Shown here: positions 50,881 to 57,386 of the stretch, one piece after another
Position numbering within the stretch: position 1 is the stretch's first letter
Layout: each line of letters starts with the position of its first letter
Source of the DNA: G965267605 sp965267605
GTDB lineage: Bacteria; Bacteroidota; Bacteroidia; Flavobacteriales_E; Vicingaceae
DNA: 64,000 nt
Assembly: GCA_965267605.1 (NCBI GenBank)
Contig: OZ254088.1
Location: 2,542,001-2,606,000 of the forward strand
Direction of reading: 5' to 3'
Program-made: the position numbers and the translations under genes
The notes under the pieces: model-generated
The model's database searches: none
Told to the model about the DNA's origin: nothing
The model's input: only the letters and a program-made list of their open reading frames with translations

Positions 50881-51544
50881 CCAGTCCTTTGAGGAGCAAA
50901 TTTTCGTGTGCAAAGATGTTATTTTTTGGGGCAACCTCCAATATACCATGGTCTCCTCCTGTAAGGACAGTAATGAGGTCACTATAACGCGATTGGTAGT
51001 CTTGTATTACACCCATCGCTTCGAACCTTAGCCCGTTAACCGCTCCGGAACGAATAGAACCCTCTGTATCCTCCCCTGTTAAAGGGATAGCGTACTGTTG
51101 GCCGTTGCTAAATTGAGGTAATTTTTCAGTAAACGAATGCATTGCATCGTAGCGCATTTGCAATCCGGGAGAAATTGAACCACCATGGTATGTACCTGAA
51201 TCATCGATGAAGTCGGCAGTAAGACAGGTGCCAAAATCAAGTATCAGCACGTTTCTGGACGGATATATGGATTGTGCTCCTGCAACCAGTGCCATCCTAT
51301 CAGGTCCTAGCGTTTCTGATTGATACTTGTTTCTGAACGGTAGTTCTGCCAGCGCATTCAGCACGAATGCGTGATCAATTGATGGCTTAGCTCCGGTTGC
51401 ACATACCGCTACTCCATCAAACGGCATGGATGCAAGCAGCTCATCCAAACCACCTGGGTCAACGATGCCAGATGCTTCAATACTTCCTTCCGCAACAATA
51501 CCGAATTTGATCCGGGAGTTTCCTATGTCTAGCAACAGGTGCAT
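50837..51544 (-). CDS. coaX: Pantothenate kinase type III
   Basis: CoaX phosphorylates pantothenate, the first step of coenzyme A synthesis, and belongs to the acetate/sugar kinase fold. Seen: HLLLDIGNSRIKFG at the start, the LGPDRMALVAGA motif near residue 87, LILDFGTCLTADFID near 110, GGSISPGLQMRYDAM near 130, and TGGDHGILE near 205. At 235 residues it is normal. The ATG at 51544 is chosen over the 51577 frame start because it begins the DIGNS motif. First gene of the envelope operon. Confidence 0.93.
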   Translation of the reverse strand: MHLLLDIGNSRIKFGIVAEGSIEASGIVDPGGLDELLASMPFDGVAVCATGAKPSIDHAFVLNALAELPFRNKYQSETLGPDRMALVAGAQSIYPSRNVLILDFGTCLTADFIDDSGTYHGGSISPGLQMRYDAMHSFTEKLPQFSNGQQYAIPLTGEDTEGSIRSGAVNGLRFEAMGVIQDYQSRYSDLITVLTGGDHGILEVAPKNNIFAHENLLLKGLDVIFLLNRSARENT

Positions 51545-51547
51545 GAT

Positions 51548-51555
51548 CAAATGTA
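51548..51555 (-). promoter_or_regulatory. -7 element of coaX promoter, 3 bases from the start codon
   Basis: TACATTTG on the minus strand is an exact TAnnTTTG, followed by ATC then ATG. The message would be leaderless. It drives the whole coaX-lptC operon. -33 is unclear. Confidence 0.55.
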
Positions 51556-51590
51556 CAATTCCCACTGCACAAGGCATTGGGCAGTGTGTA

Positions 51591-51622
51591 TTTGCCGCAC
51601 AGTGAAAGAATTTTTACATTTG
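51591..51622 (+). promoter_or_regulatory. Promoter of tRNA-Phe
   Basis: TTTG (51591-51594), 20-base spacer, then TACATTTG (51615-51622), ending 14 bases before the mature 5' end. Near-perfect match to the Bacteroidota consensus. Confidence 0.75.
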
Positions 51623-51636
51623 CTGCCCTATTGGCT

Positions 51637-51709
<73 letters not shown>

Positions 51710-51736
51710 CAGAGAAAGTAAATTCTCACAAGACTG

Positions 51737-51769
51737 AAGCGAGCTAAAACAAAGCTCGCTTTTGTTTTA
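51737..51769 (+). terminator. Terminator after tRNA-Phe
   Basis: Nine-bp stem AAGCGAGCT/AGCTCGCTT (51737-51745 with 51753-51761), 7-base loop, then TTTGTTTT. Confidence 0.85.
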
Positions 51770-51811
51770 TGTGAGCTGAAGGATTGTCAATGCATGGCAT
51801 TGGAATTTGCT

Positions 51812-51840
51812 TTTTGACCTTCGGTTCCAAGGGAACACTT
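51812..51840 (+). repeat. Direct repeat, copy 1
   Basis: Shares TTTTGACC, TCGGTT, TCCAAGGG and CACTT with 51964-51990, with small insertions. The two copies bracket the REP-like segment. Confidence 0.5.
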
Positions 51841-51877
51841 CAAAGAAGTGAATCCCACGACCGAATTACTCACTGCC

Positions 51878-51927
51878 GCCCTTCGACAGTTCGACAAGCT
51901 CACTGCAGCGCAAGCTCAGGACAACAG
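51878..51927. repeat. REP-like segment (CTTCGACA / CAAGCTCA motifs)
   Basis: Contains CCCTTCGACAGTTCGACAAG and later CGCAAGCTCAGGACAACA: TTCGACA and CAAGCTCA each twice. Similar TTCGACAAGCTCAG blocks are interspersed in many Bacteroidota genomes; that comparison is from memory. Confidence 0.45.
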
Positions 51928-51963
51928 CTTTATGATTTCAGATGTAGAAGAGGCAGGCTTGGG

Positions 51964-51990
51964 TTTTGACCTCGGTTTCCAAGGGCACTT
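51964..51990 (+). repeat. Direct repeat, copy 2
   Basis: Second copy of the block at 51812-51840, reading TTTTGACCTCGG then TTTCCAAGGGCACTT. Confidence 0.5.
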
Positions 51991-52036
51991 GTCGCACAAT
52001 GACAAAATCCCGCGTTGCTTTGATTACCTTTATTTC

Positions 52037-52843
52037 ATGCGTTACAGGGAGTTTGACATACATCCGGATCTTGCCCCGTACATCCAACTGATATGGATGA
52101 TGGAATCTGAAAAGCCAAATGAGGAAGGTGCCGTTGAGCAGATCATGCCAGATGGGATCGTGGAATTCGTAACACATTATGAAACTCCATGGATTACCAC
52201 AGTTTACGGTGGGGAAGAGCACCTACAACCACAGAGTTTTGCCATTTCTCAAATGCGTAAATGCATTGGCATTAGATCTACAGGAACAACCGGTTTCGTT
52301 TCTGTTCGCTTTTTCCCGTGGGGTGCCCATCATTTCTTTGACCAGCCCGTGAATCAATTTCTGGACGACACCATCGATTCAAAAAAGTTATGGCCACATC
52401 ACTACGATCAATTCATCGCAAATATCTGTGATGCAGAACATGATGAAGCGCGTATCCAGGTGCTTCAGCAATTTCTATTAGAGCAATTGCAAATTCACAG
52501 CATGGTGGATGCCCCATTGGAGCAGGCCATTAAGATGATCCGTGAATCAAAAGGTAAGTCGAGTATCGAAGAGGTCTGCGAACGTACCGGACTCTCCAAA
52601 AAACAACTGGAGCGGAAATTCCTTACGGCCGTAGGTACTACGCCTAAAACTTTCTCTCGCTTGAGTCGGTTCTTACACGTATGTCACCAGTTCAAAGATT
52701 ACAAGGAGAAAACACTGACGGAACTGAGTTACGATTGCGGATATTTTGATCAAGCTCATTTCATCAAGGAATTCCGTGAATTTTCTGGCTTTACACCCAA
52801 GGAATTCTTCATGCGAAACGGGATTGTCTTTGCGGATATGTGA
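52037..52843 (+). CDS. AraC-family transcriptional regulator
   Basis: Protein of 268 residues from the ATG at 52037: an N-terminal DUF6597-like sensor part starting MRYREFDIHPDLAPYIQLIW with VEQIMPDGIVEFVTHY, and a C-terminal AraC double helix-turn-helix (SSIEEVCERTGLSKKQLERK; LTELSYDCGYFDQAHFIKEF, then SGFTPKEFF). The frame is open back to 51848, but that stretch is repeat-like and the family normally starts near YREF. Effector unknown; the small membrane protein just downstream may be a target. Confidence 0.88.
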   Translation: MRYREFDIHPDLAPYIQLIWMMESEKPNEEGAVEQIMPDGIVEFVTHYETPWITTVYGGEEHLQPQSFAISQMRKCIGIRSTGTTGFVSVRFFPWGAHHFFDQPVNQFLDDTIDSKKLWPHHYDQFIANICDAEHDEARIQVLQQFLLEQLQIHSMVDAPLEQAIKMIRESKGKSSIEEVCERTGLSKKQLERKFLTAVGTTPKTFSRLSRFLHVCHQFKDYKEKTLTELSYDCGYFDQAHFIKEFREFSGFTPKEFFMRNGIVFADM

Positions 52844-52912
52844 CAGCGTCCCTTTTTTACAATTTTATTACCTCAAGTACCTTTTTCTTTAGTGCATAAA
52901 TCCATATGCATT

Positions 52913-53239
52913 ATGAAGAAATTACCGCTTGGCTTACTTTCCGGAACTGTATTGGGACTACTGGATGGACTCTCTGCATTCTTTATTCCGGAGGCATTGG
53001 AAATGATCGGAATGATCATTACTTCGGCTACTATCAAAGGTGTTATCACCGGATTGTGTATAGGGCTTATTGCCCGAAAGGTAGACGGGATTGGAAAAAA
53101 TATACTGCTAGGTGGTGGTGTAAGTGCCGTCCTTTCCATACTTGCTGCCGTGCCTTCCGGTGCCTACATAGAGATTTTGGTACCCGGAGTAATCATTGGC
53201 GTCTTGGTAGGGTTTCTTGTCGCCAAGTGGGGTAAGTAG
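52913..53239 (+). CDS. Small hydrophobic membrane protein
   Basis: Protein of 108 residues with four hydrophobic segments rich in Gly, Ile and Val (LPLGLLSGTVLGLLDGLSAF; IIGVLVGFLVA at the end). The ATG at 52913 follows the AraC gene by 69 bases; an earlier ATG at 52892 adds 7 residues. Another frame is open across the same DNA but has no such pattern. No family recognised. Confidence 0.72.
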   Translation: MKKLPLGLLSGTVLGLLDGLSAFFIPEALEMIGMIITSATIKGVITGLCIGLIARKVDGIGKNILLGGGVSAVLSILAAVPSGAYIEILVPGVIIGVLVGFLVAKWGK

Positions 53240-53303
53240 CCTAAAATTTCGTTGCAGGCTAGGCACCCTCTTCTCTACTCTGATGCAAAAGCAAATATCT
53301 ATG

Positions 53304-53340
53304 GATGATCTCTGCCTAAATGAGATCATCATTTTAGGCA
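53304..53340. repeat. Overlapping, mutually exclusive hairpins
   Basis: GATGATCTC (53304-53312) pairs with GAGATCATC (53322-53330); the loop TGCCTAAA (53313-53320) pairs with TTTAGGCA (53333-53340). Both stems are perfect (9 and 8 bp), but the linkers of 0-2 bases are too short for both at once, so they compete. Confidence 0.65.
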
Positions 53341-53404
53341 AATGGCACGAATAATCAAGTGTACTTCGCACCCCTTAATGAATCAGAGATGTTAAATCTT
53401 CCTC

Positions 53405-53431
53405 CCACCGGTTCGACAATTGTCCCGGTGG
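53405..53431. repeat. 27-base dyad with inner palindrome
   Basis: CCACCGG (53405-53411) and CCGGTGG (53425-53431) flank TTC-GACAATTGTC-C; the inner ten bases are a perfect palindrome. Looks like a protein-binding dyad or transposable-element-like end. Confidence 0.45.
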
Positions 53432-53447
53432 CTCCACTAGAACAAAG

Positions 53448-53478
53448 AAGCTCAACACTATGTATTGGGCTTTTTATT
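53448..53478 (+). terminator. Terminator-like hairpin
   Basis: Eight-bp stem AAGCTCAA/TTGGGCTT (one G-T), 9-base loop, then TTTATTT. No gene lies directly upstream on the plus strand except the small membrane protein, 208 bases away. Confidence 0.55.
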
Positions 53479-53547
53479 TGCGCGTTTCTCATTGTCGGAT
53501 AAGATCAATTCCTGAAATCGAGCTCATTGCACAATGTTTACAATGAA

Positions 53548-54297
53548 TCATATAAACCTGTTCGTGAAACCTTTCTTGCGTGTTCTGCTGATATAAAGCT
53601 CCTTCCCATCGCTCATCTCCACTTTGCCGCCATCCTCCTTATGGTAAGCCACAACGTGTCTGAGATTGACCATATGACTTTGATGAATGCGGTAAAATCC
53701 GTGTCCTGTTAAGAGGTCTTCATAATGGCCAATGGTCTTACTCACCGTAAGTTTTTGTCCATTCAAAAGGATGAAATGTGTATAATTCCTTTCCGCCTCC
53801 AAACGAAGGATATCTTCCACATTCACAACCTTGAATCCTTCAACATTGCTGATCACCAATCGTTTCAACTTCTCTTCGCTACCATAGTTGTCGATCAAAA
53901 CGCGAACGCGCTTATCATTATCCCGTTGCGTAACATTAGATCTTTTTTCCAACTGCTCAAATGATCTGCGTAGCTCTGCAATCTTAACAGGCTTCAAGAG
54001 GTAATCAAACGCACTGAACTGAAATGCCTGGAGCGCAAAGTTATCGTAGGCGGTAGTGAAGATCACTTCGAAATTCACTTCATCAAATCGCTGAAGTAGA
54101 TCGAACCCCGTGCCTCTTCCCATTTTAATATCAAGAAATACCACATCAGGCCTTGTTTCTCGAATGGTACGTTCTCCCGAATCCACATCGTTCGCTTCAC
54201 CAACGATGTCTACCGCTTCATTGAAATATTGTTCCAGCTTATCACGAAGCACGTCACGTGCCATTTCCTCATCGTCAATGATCACTGCTCTCATCAT
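53548..54297 (-). CDS. LytTR-family response regulator
   Basis: Two-component regulator of 249 residues. Receiver domain about 1-120: acidic pocket IIDDEE near residue 6, phospho-acceptor Asp in DVVFLDIKM near residue 55, TTAYDNFALQAF near 82 and LLKPVKI (Lys ~104). C-terminal LytTR DNA-binding domain from about 150 (ILRLEAERNYTHFILLNGQK; GFYRIHQSHMVNLRHV). Its start overlaps the stop of the kinase gene, so the two form one operon. LytTR systems often control cell-surface or secretion genes; the nearby secreted collagen-like array is a possible target, which is speculation. Confidence 0.93.
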   Translation of the reverse strand: MMRAVIIDDEEMARDVLRDKLEQYFNEAVDIVGEANDVDSGERTIRETRPDVVFLDIKMGRGTGFDLLQRFDEVNFEVIFTTAYDNFALQAFQFSAFDYLLKPVKIAELRRSFEQLEKRSNVTQRDNDKRVRVLIDNYGSEEKLKRLVISNVEGFKVVNVEDILRLEAERNYTHFILLNGQKLTVSKTIGHYEDLLTGHGFYRIHQSHMVNLRHVVAYHKEDGGKVEMSDGKELYISRTRKKGFTNRFI

Positions 54298-56165
54298 ACC
54301 TCAAATGGAATTTTAAGTGTAACCCGGGTTCCGCCCGTACTGCTAATTTGTTTCGCTTCAATTTTGTATTGATCGCCCAAGCGCTCCTGAGTAATCTTCA
54401 AACCCCAGGAATGATGCGGCTTGGCACCTCCATTCGGTGACGGGGTTTTATCCCTGTATTTACGCTGGTGATGGTCAATACCTATTCCGTTGTCTTGCAC
54501 GGTACAGATCAGCAGATCTTGTTCTTCAGACGCTTCCACTTTGATCTGTACCTTCCCTTTACCCATGGGCGCTATCCCATGCCAAATGGCATTCTCAACG
54601 ATCGGTTGCAGAATCAGCGGTGGCACCAAAAGGTGATGCTTATCCACCTCCTCATCTACTACCATCTCATATTCGAGCAATTCAGGCATTCTCCCTTGCT
54701 CCAGCTTCAGATACAATTCCAGCGTTTCCAACTCTTCGTGTAGTGTGATGTACTCCTTACCACTGTTGTCCAAGATCCTTCTCATGAGCTGCCCGAAATC
54801 GCTGAGGTAATCATTGGCACGTTCCATGTCTTTGGAGAGATATAAGCGCTGGACCGCATTCAGGCTGTTGAAAATGAAATGCGGATTCATTTGGGCACGC
54901 AAAGCCTTCTGCTCTAACTCCGCTCTTCTGAGACCAAACTCTGCAGCAAGCTGCTTCTGTCTGGAACGTTGCCTCAAAACCAACAGAATGACCACAAGCG
55001 CTGCGCTGACAAACAGAATACCAGCAATAATGGCAAGATACTTGGTCCTTGCCAATTCCGTTTTTGCCTGTTCCTCCTGAACCTTAAGCTCCGCTATTTC
55101 TTTGTCTTTCTTAGTAGAGAGGTACTTGAGACTGGTCTCTGCAATGATCCTAGCACGTTGCTCATCGTACAATTGCGTCTTCACCAGAATTATACTGTCC
55201 TTATACAGCGAAGACATCTGAAACTGCCCCAGGTCTTCGTATATCTGTACCATCACCTCGTAGTACATGCCCACCACTTTAAACGCGCCTATTTTATTGA
55301 TCTCCGGCTGTACCAACTGGCCCAACGCCAACGCCTCATTGGGTCTACCTTGTTCCCTTTCGATTATTGCCAAACCTGTTGCTGCACCTACACGGGGAGA
55401 CGGAAGGCCCATCTGCTCGCCCAGTTTCATTGCCTCCCGGAAATAAGGTTTCGCGCTATCTGCCTGCCCCATTTCATAATGCATCAGTCCGATGTACAAA
55501 GTTACTGTTGGGAGGAAACGCTTGTTACGCGTATTCCCGGCTAAAATTTTCCTGCGCGCTACGCGACACAGTTGCATGACCTGTTTGTGGTCCTTTCTTT
55601 CAAGGCCATCAATTGCCTGAATCAACAATGTCCCCATGACTGGAGGATCATCATACAGTAAGCTGCGTTGATAGTATTTCTTTGCCTCTTCGTATTCGAG
55701 GTGATGCCATTGAATGGTTCCTATCTTCCGAAGGATGCTTGCTATCTCAACACTGTCCTTGTTCCGCTCAGCAATCTCAAGGCCCTTCAGATAATACTTC
55801 ATGGTAGCCTGCACATCACCCCGCTGCCATTGAATGATGCCCTTTGTTCTCGCCATATAAGCATCCCAGTTGGAAAACCCCGTTCGATCTCGAAGTTCGT
55901 ATACCCTGTTAATGCAACGCAATGCACTATCTGGATCAGATTTAGACATCCGAAGGGCCATGAAATAGTACAGCTTGAACTGATCCACATCGTGAGGCAG
56001 GATCTTCAGTAACGAGTCCACTTCTTCTGCTGACAGAGCATTTAATTCATGCGGCTTCATACTCAACCGCTTCTGCTCCCCCAAAACCGAGAGAGGCAAA
56101 AGACCAACAAAAAAAAGGCATGACCAAAGCCATGCGCTTTTCATATATGAAGTGTATTTGTTCAA
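54294..56165 (-). CDS. TPR-containing LytS-like sensor histidine kinase
   Basis: Sensor kinase of 623 residues. Signal/anchor at the N-terminus (SAWLWSCLFFVGLLPLSVLG), periplasmic TPR repeats (about 60-330, e.g. AMKYYLKGLEIAERN), a coiled coil, a membrane helix (LAIIAGILFVSAALVVILLV near 385), then the His_kinase domain with phospho-acceptor His in QMNPHFIFNSLN (near 437) and an HATPase with N box VENAIWHG and G box DNGIGI. The first ATG is at 56165; an ATG at 56144 begins the signal more neatly and may be the real start. Pairs with the LytTR regulator. Confidence 0.92.
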   Translation of the reverse strand: MNKYTSYMKSAWLWSCLFFVGLLPLSVLGEQKRLSMKPHELNALSAEEVDSLLKILPHDVDQFKLYYFMALRMSKSDPDSALRCINRVYELRDRTGFSNWDAYMARTKGIIQWQRGDVQATMKYYLKGLEIAERNKDSVEIASILRKIGTIQWHHLEYEEAKKYYQRSLLYDDPPVMGTLLIQAIDGLERKDHKQVMQLCRVARRKILAGNTRNKRFLPTVTLYIGLMHYEMGQADSAKPYFREAMKLGEQMGLPSPRVGAATGLAIIEREQGRPNEALALGQLVQPEINKIGAFKVVGMYYEVMVQIYEDLGQFQMSSLYKDSIILVKTQLYDEQRARIIAETSLKYLSTKKDKEIAELKVQEEQAKTELARTKYLAIIAGILFVSAALVVILLVLRQRSRQKQLAAEFGLRRAELEQKALRAQMNPHFIFNSLNAVQRLYLSKDMERANDYLSDFGQLMRRILDNSGKEYITLHEELETLELYLKLEQGRMPELLEYEMVVDEEVDKHHLLVPPLILQPIVENAIWHGIAPMGKGKVQIKVEASEEQDLLICTVQDNGIGIDHHQRKYRDKTPSPNGGAKPHHSWGLKITQERLGDQYKIEAKQISSTGGTRVTLKIPFEV

Positions 56166-56234
56166 TCAACCCTGTTTATTGCCATCAACAATATACTTTT
56201 TTGCAAATACCCCTATAATTGCTCCGCCTGTGCG

Positions 56235-57320
56235 CTATTCAATACGGTAAACCGTAAGCTGACGTTCACTATTGTAGGTTCGAGTACCTGCTTGATTCAC
56301 ATAATTCTCTACGCGAAATGTGTAGTTACCAGCTGGAAGCCCCGTAACCAGAGCGCATCCTGAACCACCGAATCTGTTCGTAGCGGCCGTTTGTCTGATC
56401 CCGTTCAGGTGTACCTCATAGACATTTACATTCAAAGAATTGTAAACAGCAACCTTGCTCCAATAGGTAACATTGTTACTAGATCCATGTTGAAATCGCT
56501 GTGTCGCGAACACCATATAACTTTCAGTCGTGGCTCCAATAGAAACACTAATCTGTAGCGTGTCATTTGCATTCAAATATGGTGTTGCACGCCATCCTGC
56601 CGGCACACTACCAATATTGAATGTACCAACTGCTGCCTCGCGTGCAGATAGTTTCCCAATGACCATTCCCATTCCTGAACCGGTTGGGCCCTGTGGTCCA
56701 GTAGGGCCTGCGGGGCCCGTTGCCCCATTGCTTCCATTCGCACCTGTTGGTCCGGCAGGACCTTGAGCACCGGTCGGACCAGCAATTCCCTGGGGTCCAA
56801 TAGGTCCCTGAGCACCAACATTTCCCTGAGGTCCTGTCGGCCCGACAGGACCTGTTGGACCGGTAGCTCCATTAGCTCCTGCTGCACCTGTTGGGCCCGT
56901 AGGTCCAGGAGTTGAACTCCCTGATGTTTTGGCATAAAGTGCATAAGGAACTGAGATCAGCTGACTCGTTCCCATAGCAGAGTACGCGGTTCCTCCATTT
57001 TCATCCATCTCTACTTCAATAAAATACAGATCACTTCCCCAACTGATGGAACTGAATGTTCCAGACACGAGTGTGCCCCCACCTATTTGTACGTTGAACA
57101 AGCCAAATTGATTGGTAGTGGGATTATGTGTTTCCTGATACACTGTTGTTCCGGTGGCGGTAGTCTGGCGGATGGTCAATCTCAGTCCAACCGACTGATT
57201 GTTCAATGTTGCTCCGGAACTGTTCCTGGCTATTCCCTGGTAATTAATCAATTCAGGTGCCTGAGCCAGAACCTGCATAGCAAGGCAGGTAGCACAAACG
57301 GCAAGAAGTAGTTGTTTCAT
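56235..57320 (-). CDS. Secreted collagen-like protein 1 (last of the array)
   Basis: Protein of 361 residues. Signal peptide (about 1-19), then a ~118-residue head domain shared by all four array members (ELINYQGIARNSSG; QETHNPTTNQFGLFNVQIGG; QLISVPYALYA). Residues 139-213 are 25 uninterrupted G-X-Y triplets rich in GPT, GPQ and GAN, a collagen-like triple helix. The C-terminal ~145 residues form a beta-sandwich-like domain (LPAGNYTFRVENYVNQAGT) with no S74 domain and no T9SS tail. ATG at 57320 starts the signal; the frame opens at 57347 only through the relic of another gene's tail. Confidence 0.86.
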   Translation of the reverse strand: MKQLLLAVCATCLAMQVLAQAPELINYQGIARNSSGATLNNQSVGLRLTIRQTTATGTTVYQETHNPTTNQFGLFNVQIGGGTLVSGTFSSISWGSDLYFIEVEMDENGGTAYSAMGTSQLISVPYALYAKTSGSSTPGPTGPTGAAGANGATGPTGPVGPTGPQGNVGAQGPIGPQGIAGPTGAQGPAGPTGANGSNGATGPAGPTGPQGPTGSGMGMVIGKLSAREAAVGTFNIGSVPAGWRATPYLNANDTLQISVSIGATTESYMVFATQRFQHGSSNNVTYWSKVAVYNSLNVNVYEVHLNGIRQTAATNRFGGSGCALVTGLPAGNYTFRVENYVNQAGTRTYNSERQLTVYRIE

Positions 57321-57386
57321 CTTTAATTTATTTCGTTGCTTGTTCATCCAGCTGCTTCCTCAACAGCTCATTTCCTTTCTCGTCTA
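57321..57386 (-). pseudogene. Relic of an S74/coiled-coil protein tail
   Basis: Read on the minus strand, the DNA just before gene 1 encodes DEKGNELLRKQLDEQATK then a stop, in no gene's frame. It matches the end of collagen-like protein 3, KENELLRQQLEQQATK plus stop. It is the leftover C-terminus of a longer upstream protein, probably cut off when collagen-like protein 2 gained its present end. Confidence 0.75.

Larger units (their letters stand above)
51710..52036. other. Repeat-bearing gap between tRNA-Phe and the AraC regulator
   Basis: Holds the tRNA terminator (51737), an imperfect direct repeat (51812-51840 and 51964-51990), and a REP-like segment at 51878-51927 with two TTCGACA and two CAAGCTCA copies. 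A frame in line with the regulator extends through it to 51848, but that peptide does not look like a protein domain, so I treat it as non-coding. Confidence 0.55.
53240..53547. other. Non-coding gap with several inverted repeats
   Basis: Between convergent genes. No supported frame. It holds two overlapping hairpins that exclude each other (53304-53340), a 7-bp dyad at 53405-53431 and a terminator-like hairpin at 53448-53478. No tRNA or known RNA that I can recognise. Confidence 0.5.

Noticed and set aside
51848..52036. 63-residue N-terminal extension of the AraC regulator
   Set aside because: Covers the REP-like segment and one direct repeat, and the family normally begins near YREF at 52037.
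53304..53340. H-type pseudoknot
   Set aside because: Both stems are perfect, but the linkers (0, 1 and 2 bases) are too short to cross 8-9 bp stems, so alternative hairpins are more likely.
53380..53445. tRNA or tmRNA 3' end (GGTTCGA near GGCTCCA)
   Set aside because: The putative T stem does not pair with a 7-base loop and no acceptor or anticodon arm is found upstream.
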